DNA of 40,594 bases from Alkalibacterium olivapovliticus (lineage in GTDB: Bacteria; Bacillota; Bacilli; Lactobacillales; Carnobacteriaceae_A): assembly GCF_003003275.1 (NCBI RefSeq), contig NZ_PVTO01000023.1, forward strand, positions 1 to 40,594. Direction: 5' to 3'. The number at the start of each line of letters is the position of its first letter. The first letter of the stretch is position 1. The notes below the pieces were generated by a model. It made no database searches. It worked only from the letters and a program-made list of their open reading frames with translations, and was not told the origin of the DNA. Position numbers and translations under genes: made by a program. This document shows, in pieces, positions 37,080-40,594 of the stretch.

Positions 37080-37106
37080 AACGCTCAGTCTTAGTGACCA
37101 AGCGTT
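37080..37106. terminator. Bidirectional terminator between alkC and the 66-aa gene
   Basis: AACGCT and AGCGTT with inner GTC/GAC pairing and a short loop, flanked by A6 and T-rich sequence; it fits the end of both convergent genes. Confidence 0.7.
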
Positions 37107-37121
37107 ACGTTTATTGCATGA

Positions 37122-37322
37122 TTAGATTGTTCCTATTTTCTTACCGCCGCGCTCTTCTTCCCATTTCTTTAGAACACGTTCCTCATCCGGATTACGAGGT
37201 CGTTTTCGAGTCGCGGTATCATATAGGTTAAGCCCGACTAGCTTGTTAGCTTTATCAACTTCTGAAAGTGTGACACCTTTGGGTTTAATCACTCTTCCAT
37301 TCTTATTTTTGACTTTAACCAT
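37122..37322 (-). CDS. Small basic protein of unknown function (66 aa)
   Basis: I do not recognise this 66-residue protein. It is highly basic and hydrophilic (MVKVKNKNGRVIKPKGVTL at the start, RKRPRNPDEERVLKKWEEE near the end), with no Cys and no hydrophobic segment, so it may bind nucleic acid or be largely disordered. The ATG follows a strong GAGGAGGGG site with a 6-nt spacer and the gene ends just before a terminator, which supports a real gene. It lies between alkC and the metallopeptidase gene with no clear functional link. Confidence 0.65.
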   Translation of the reverse strand: MVKVKNKNGRVIKPKGVTLSEVDKANKLVGLNLYDTATRKRPRNPDEERVLKKWEEERGGKKIGTI

Positions 37323-37397
37323 CTATTCCCCTCCTCTTCTTTCTTTAATAATAACAAGCCGTTACTCTTTTTTACACCACAGTATTCAGATACTGAA

Positions 37398-37444
37398 AAA
37401 ACTACCTGTAAACTATTTATATATACTGGTTTTCAGGTAGTTTT
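37398..37444 (-). terminator. Terminator of the membrane metallopeptidase gene
   Basis: AAAACTACCTG (37398-37408) pairs with CAGGTAGTTTT (37434-37444), inner AAAC/GTTT pair, T6 on the minus strand. It lies about 150 bp past the stop codon, and no other gene end fits. The rest of 37323-37592 holds nothing distinct. Confidence 0.75.
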
Positions 37445-37592
37445 CTATCCGCGTATTACTTACTTATAGAGTTGAGGACTCGGCTCATTGTCCAGCCACC
37501 TTGATACTCATGTATCTGCGTTCATAGTTCTACTAGTAGAATTTTCACTTTGTATTAGCAGTAAAAAAACTAACTCCAGAATTTACTGTAGC

Positions 37593-39149
37593 TTAATAAC
37601 CCACAGCATTTCTCATATTGATAAGCTCTTCCAGTATTGTTGGCTGATAAGACAAGTGCTCGCTTTTCATAATTGACTCATAGGCTTCTATAGTCTTGTT
37701 TTCTGCCATAAGCTGATGATAGTGACTCACATCTTCCACCCATTGCTCGTAAAAGAAGATTTGATCATATGGTCCATTTTCTGAGGCTTCTAGTGCTTCT
37801 AATGCCATAGTTGCTGCCTCTTTTGAGTCAGTGAGTACGAGCATATAAGACAGGTTCAGTAAGCTATCTGTGGTCGGATTTACTTGAATATGCTCTCGTC
37901 TAGCTGTGATCGCTTCGTCCCAATTGTTATTTACTTCATGCATTAATGCAGACTGCTGCCAAGCAAAATTATGGTAGGGAATGTCCTCGAGCACTTCTTC
38001 ATAAAGGCTTTCCGCTTCCTGATAGTCTCCGTCAATCGACCAAGTATTCCAGGCTAAATTCAGTTTTTGGTCAACTGAAGAAACCGTCTGATGCAGCTCA
38101 GTTAATTTTAGCCCCGTCGTCTTGTCAAAGCTTTGAGCGAAGTCCCCCGTTTCTTTTTGATGCAGCAAAATCTCCGGCAGTACAGAGGGATTACCGTGCC
38201 TTCCAATGATATACTCAACTGCTAGATAAGCCTGATAGTAAACATCGTTAGTCTCCCGAGCTTGATTCCATTCGAAGGATGTTTGTAAATCGAGAAAACT
38301 GATATTTGAATCTCTTTCTTCCGGAAGTCTCATACTACTGATGATACGATTCCTCATTAGCTCGGCTATTCCTTCATTAATCCAGACAGGAACCTCATGA
38401 TATTTCAAATCTTCCTGCTCTATAAACAGGTCTAAAAGATAATGACTGTATTCATGGATGAACGTCTCAACAACGTAAAAGTCTTCTTCCATAGCATTGA
38501 CTCCATCATAATACATGATCGTTCGCTTTCGATTAGGGTCATATAATCCTGCATCCTCTGTTTTAATGGTAGGATTTAACTGATAATAATCATCGGCATT
38601 TCTCAAGACAAGAACTTCCAGTGGCTTAACTTTTTGAATCTCATGTCCGTAAATTTCTTTTTCCAATTCTTCTATGGCAGCTAATGCAGTCACCATTCTC
38701 TCAACCGACACCTCAGTGTCAGGGTGGTACCGAAATGTGATATGATTCGTTTCTAAAACAGGATAATCCTGAGTAAACGAACTGATTTCTTTTTCATTTG
38801 AGGATAAAGCGTTATGTACAAAACTCATCTTTTCCATTGCCGACAGGGGGCCAAACTCTTCCTGAATGACGATATTGCCAGACCATGTAATAAGCAGAAT
38901 TAAACTAATGACTACACAATCGGTAAGTACCATAATAAGGTTGAATCGTCCTGATGTCTTTAACCATCGAGTTTTCCCTTTAATCAATCCTATTAGCGCA
39001 TCAATAAAAATTGCCAACAAAAGGATAAATCCTACAATAAAAATAATCGTGCCCACTGTAGGTCCAACAAATATGTATGTAAATAAAATGATTCCAGTCA
39101 TCACTACAAATCGTATGACTGATACCAGCATGTGTTTGATGCTTTCCAT
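37593..39149 (-). CDS. Membrane-anchored peptidase MA-like metallopeptidase with TPR-like tail
   Basis: A 518-residue protein. Three N-terminal transmembrane segments (about residues 8-30, 34-57 and 73-92) are followed by an extracytoplasmic gluzincin domain. The zinc motif HEYSHYLLD (HExxH, His at residue 232) is followed about 27 residues later by WINEGIAELM, the third-ligand Glu. The region from about residue 350 has helical repeats resembling TPRs (WNTWSIDGDYQEAESLYEEVLEDIP and WDEAITARREHIQVNPTTDSLLNLSYML). It matches the peptidase MA family rather than collagenases. GAGGAG precedes ATG 39149; the GTG three codons earlier is too close to that site. Its substrate is unknown. It is a monocistronic gene. 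Confidence 0.85.
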   Translation of the reverse strand: MESIKHMLVSVIRFVVMTGIILFTYIFVGPTVGTIIFIVGFILLLAIFIDALIGLIKGKTRWLKTSGRFNLIMVLTDCVVISLILLITWSGNIVIQEEFGPLSAMEKMSFVHNALSSNEKEISSFTQDYPVLETNHITFRYHPDTEVSVERMVTALAAIEELEKEIYGHEIQKVKPLEVLVLRNADDYYQLNPTIKTEDAGLYDPNRKRTIMYYDGVNAMEEDFYVVETFIHEYSHYLLDLFIEQEDLKYHEVPVWINEGIAELMRNRIISSMRLPEERDSNISFLDLQTSFEWNQARETNDVYYQAYLAVEYIIGRHGNPSVLPEILLHQKETGDFAQSFDKTTGLKLTELHQTVSSVDQKLNLAWNTWSIDGDYQEAESLYEEVLEDIPYHNFAWQQSALMHEVNNNWDEAITARREHIQVNPTTDSLLNLSYMLVLTDSKEAATMALEALEASENGPYDQIFFYEQWVEDVSHYHQLMAENKTIEAYESIMKSEHLSYQPTILEELINMRNAVGY

Positions 39150-39329
39150 CTGATCCACTCCTCATGTGGCTTATCTATATATTTGCTAAAGTATACCATA
39201 TTGAAAAAAGATAATAGTGACTAATTAAAATGTATGTGACCGGATATAAGTATTCACGCTTGCTAAAAATAGGTGAAATTCGACTGATGAAGGATTAGTT
39301 TGGTATTTTTTTAAGGTTGTTCAGAAATA

Positions 39330-39371
39330 AAAAAGATGCTGTATTCAACTTAATGAATACAGCATCTTTTT
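39330..39371 (-). terminator. Terminator of the AT-rich right-edge gene
   Basis: An 18-bp stem AAAAAGATGCTGTATTCA with its complement around a short loop, T6 on the minus strand. Its loop and upper stem match the hairpin at 29968-29997 with covarying pairs. Confidence 0.88.
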
Positions 39372-39384
39372 CAATTATGGAGTT

Positions 39385-39408
39385 GAGGGGGCTCATCTAA
39401 TCCCCCTC
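39385..39408. repeat. GC-rich hairpin in the 39150-39547 gene-free stretch
   Basis: GAGGGGG and CCCCCTC face each other over a 10-nt loop, with outer GTTGA/TCAAC complementarity. It stands out in AT-rich surroundings. The remaining bases of this 398-bp gap (39150-39547) show no gene. Confidence 0.5.
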
Positions 39409-39547
39409 GCATCAACGTTTATAGTTATATAGTAATTGTTTTGGTAATGGTTTAGACTAAATTTTCACGCATACGCCTATGCTTTGTGATGTTACTTCAG
39501 TAATTATTTTAAATGAATATCTGTAAATAATATAGACATCATGATCT

Positions 39548-40054
39548 TTAACCTTTAATTTTTGGTATTTTAATATTTCCAGATTTAACACCTAGAATTG
39601 CAGCTCCTAATACTAATGCACCGGTCGCAATTGACCCACCATATTTAACCAAGCTATCTAGTAATCTTTTGTTTTCTGTGTCTTTAGTAGCCATCCTGTC
39701 TGCTACTAAAATCATTTCTTTAACAATCCATTTTCTTTCTTCTTCATTTATGTGTTCCTTCTGAAGTAGAAAGCTTAATTCATTCAACACTTTTCGATAT
39801 GCATCTAAAGAAGCATTGTTACTATCATCATTTGACTTTACAGTTTCATCAACAAGAAGCTTTAATTGCCCAACAACAGTATTTCCAAAATCTACAAACG
39901 AGGGAAATTGTCTAATAATCTCAATTGCAACTTCTTTATCCATGTTAGGTATTAATGAAACAAATTCCATAATCTTATCTTTAGAAAGATTTCTAAAGTC
40001 TTTTATTCCTAATGCACTCTTAACCTCGTCACCGCTTACTAAAGTTTTAGTCAT
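39548..40054 (-). CDS. Hypothetical protein with C-terminal membrane segment
   Basis: I do not recognise this 168-residue protein. It is soluble and helical through most of its length (KDFRNLSKDKIMEFVSLIPNMD, EAYRKVLNELSFLLQKEHI-like helices) and ends in a single hydrophobic segment YGGSIATGALVLGAAILGV followed by a short basic tail (GNIKIPKIKG), so it is probably tail-anchored in the membrane. The ATG at 40054 follows AGAGGGTGAG; the longer frame to 40087 has no ribosome binding site. The gene is AT-rich like its neighbour, the truncated HEPN-like gene 97 bp upstream, and unlike the central chromosome. The pair may be an acquired module; the function is unknown. Confidence 0.7.
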   Translation of the reverse strand: MTKTLVSGDEVKSALGIKDFRNLSKDKIMEFVSLIPNMDKEVAIEIIRQFPSFVDFGNTVVGQLKLLVDETVKSNDDSNNASLDAYRKVLNELSFLLQKEHINEEERKWIVKEMILVADRMATKDTENKRLLDSLVKYGGSIATGALVLGAAILGVKSGNIKIPKIKG

Positions 40055-40151
40055 TACACTCACCCTCTTATAAGAATTACTACCCAAGTTAAATATTCTT
40101 CAACAGAAGTCTCTTATTAAACTATTACCTTTTCTATTTATTCAAAATTAA

Positions 40152-40499
40152 TCATTCATTATTTTGTGCTTGCGTATTTCTAATTAACTTAATTCTATAA
40201 TCGATTGCTAAGATTGATATTAATGTACTTACTGTAGCAAACCTTAACTGACTATTTAATAAATATTCTCTACCATGAATTGCTTCATTTCTTATGTTCA
40301 AAGAGTTGCTATTATACATCGTATTATAGACAAAAAGTAAATCAGGAATGTTTTCAAATGAATTGGATGATCTATAAATATTTTCAATCATTTTCTTCAA
40401 CAAAGTACTAGGATCATTGTATTTCATGAAATCCCTCATGTTATTTTTATAAGGAGAAATACCTATTATTTTAGACAGGTCTCTAATTTTAATTTCGAG
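40152..40499 (-). pseudogene. 3' remnant of a HEPN-like (RNxxxH) gene cut by an IS256-type element
   Basis: The frame stays open from the IS end at 40499 leftward for 115 codons, reading LEIKIRDLSKIIGISPYKNN before the first Met at 40439. That Met has no ribosome binding site, so the 5' part of the gene was probably removed or displaced by the IS insertion. The retained C terminus has NIRNEAIHGREYLL, an RNxxxH-type motif followed by G that resembles HEPN-fold RNases and DUF4209-like C termini, then a hydrophobic helix ATVSTLISILAIDYRIKLI. HEPN proteins are often toxins or phage-abortive factors, but this assignment rests on a short motif. The missing part would lie beyond the IS, outside the window. 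Confidence 0.65.
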
Positions 40500-40594
40500 G
40501 AGAGTGTAAAATATTTTGTGTAAATAGAAAAAAGGAAGTCCCTTCTGTAGAATAGAGTTACCACACTAAATTCACAGAAAAGAGGACTTCCCTA
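40500..40594 (+). mobile_element. Left end of an IS256-family insertion sequence
   Basis: The sequence from GAGAGTGTAAAATATTTTG onward, with the GGAAGTCC/GGACTTCC palindromic pair at 40534-40541 and 40584-40591, matches what I recall of IS256-family ends. AGAGGACTTCCCT directly precedes the final base A, which would be the first base of an ATG transposase start in elements of this kind. The element continues outside the window. It inserted into the HEPN-like gene. Confidence 0.7.

Overview
The window looks like a chromosomal segment of a low-GC Gram-positive bacterium, most likely a Lactobacillales member of the Carnobacteriaceae type (Marinilactibacillus or Alkalibacterium-like). This is inferred from the SufCDSUB gene order with SufU, the strong AGGAGG-type ribosome binding sites, the DUF2969 protein, frequent TTG and GTG starts, and rho-independent terminators after nearly every unit. 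Genus is not proven. Almost all genes lie on the minus strand; the plus-strand ones are the first gene, an FAH-family hydrolase, a small orphan and alkC.

Left edge (1-1.5 kb): an AT-rich accessory gene coding for a DUF4041 plus T5orf172 (GIY-YIG-like) protein, closed by a bidirectional terminator. 1.6-7.1 kb: the Fe-S cluster assembly operon sufC-sufD-sufS-sufU-sufB, with a promoter overlapping a Fur-like box and an unusual ~160-bp palindromic insertion between sufU and sufB. 7.2-9.7 kb: a membrane-anchored phospholipase D/cardiolipin synthase-like protein and a short-chain dehydrogenase. 9.8-12.2 kb: a thiamine salvage operon thiM-thiD-thiE under a TPP riboswitch. 12.3-15.1 kb: a 4-oxalocrotonate tautomerase (59 aa), a GcvH-like lipoyl carrier, an ArsC/Spx-like protein, a 51-bp tandem repeat, a YihY membrane protein and a DUF2969 protein. 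15.3-18.0 kb: an FAH-family hydrolase and a Na/Pi cotransporter with a PhoU domain.

18.5-28.4 kb: one long unit, two M20D amidohydrolases, then oppB, oppC, oppA, oppD and oppF, then an M20 dipeptidase. It imports peptides or acylated amino acids and cleaves them inside the cell. An internal hairpin after oppA probably sets the binding protein above the ATPases. 28.7-30.8 kb: an orphan gene, a YdjM-like membrane protein and a Cof-type HAD phosphatase. The phosphatase trails the 5-oxoprolinase operon pxpB-pxpC-pxpA (30.8-33.8 kb), whose PxpC carries a C-terminal biotin-carrier domain.

34.0-35.7 kb: a membrane-anchored alpha/beta hydrolase gene broken only by two in-frame TGA codons, with no frameshift. 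35.9-39.2 kb: an AlkC DNA glycosylase with an Ig-like domain, a 66-aa gene, and a membrane metallopeptidase with a TPR-like tail. Right edge (39.5-40.6 kb): AT-rich accessory DNA with a small membrane-tailed protein and the 3' part of a HEPN-like gene cut by the end of an IS256-type element whose transposase begins at or just past the last base. No tRNA, rRNA or CRISPR array was seen.
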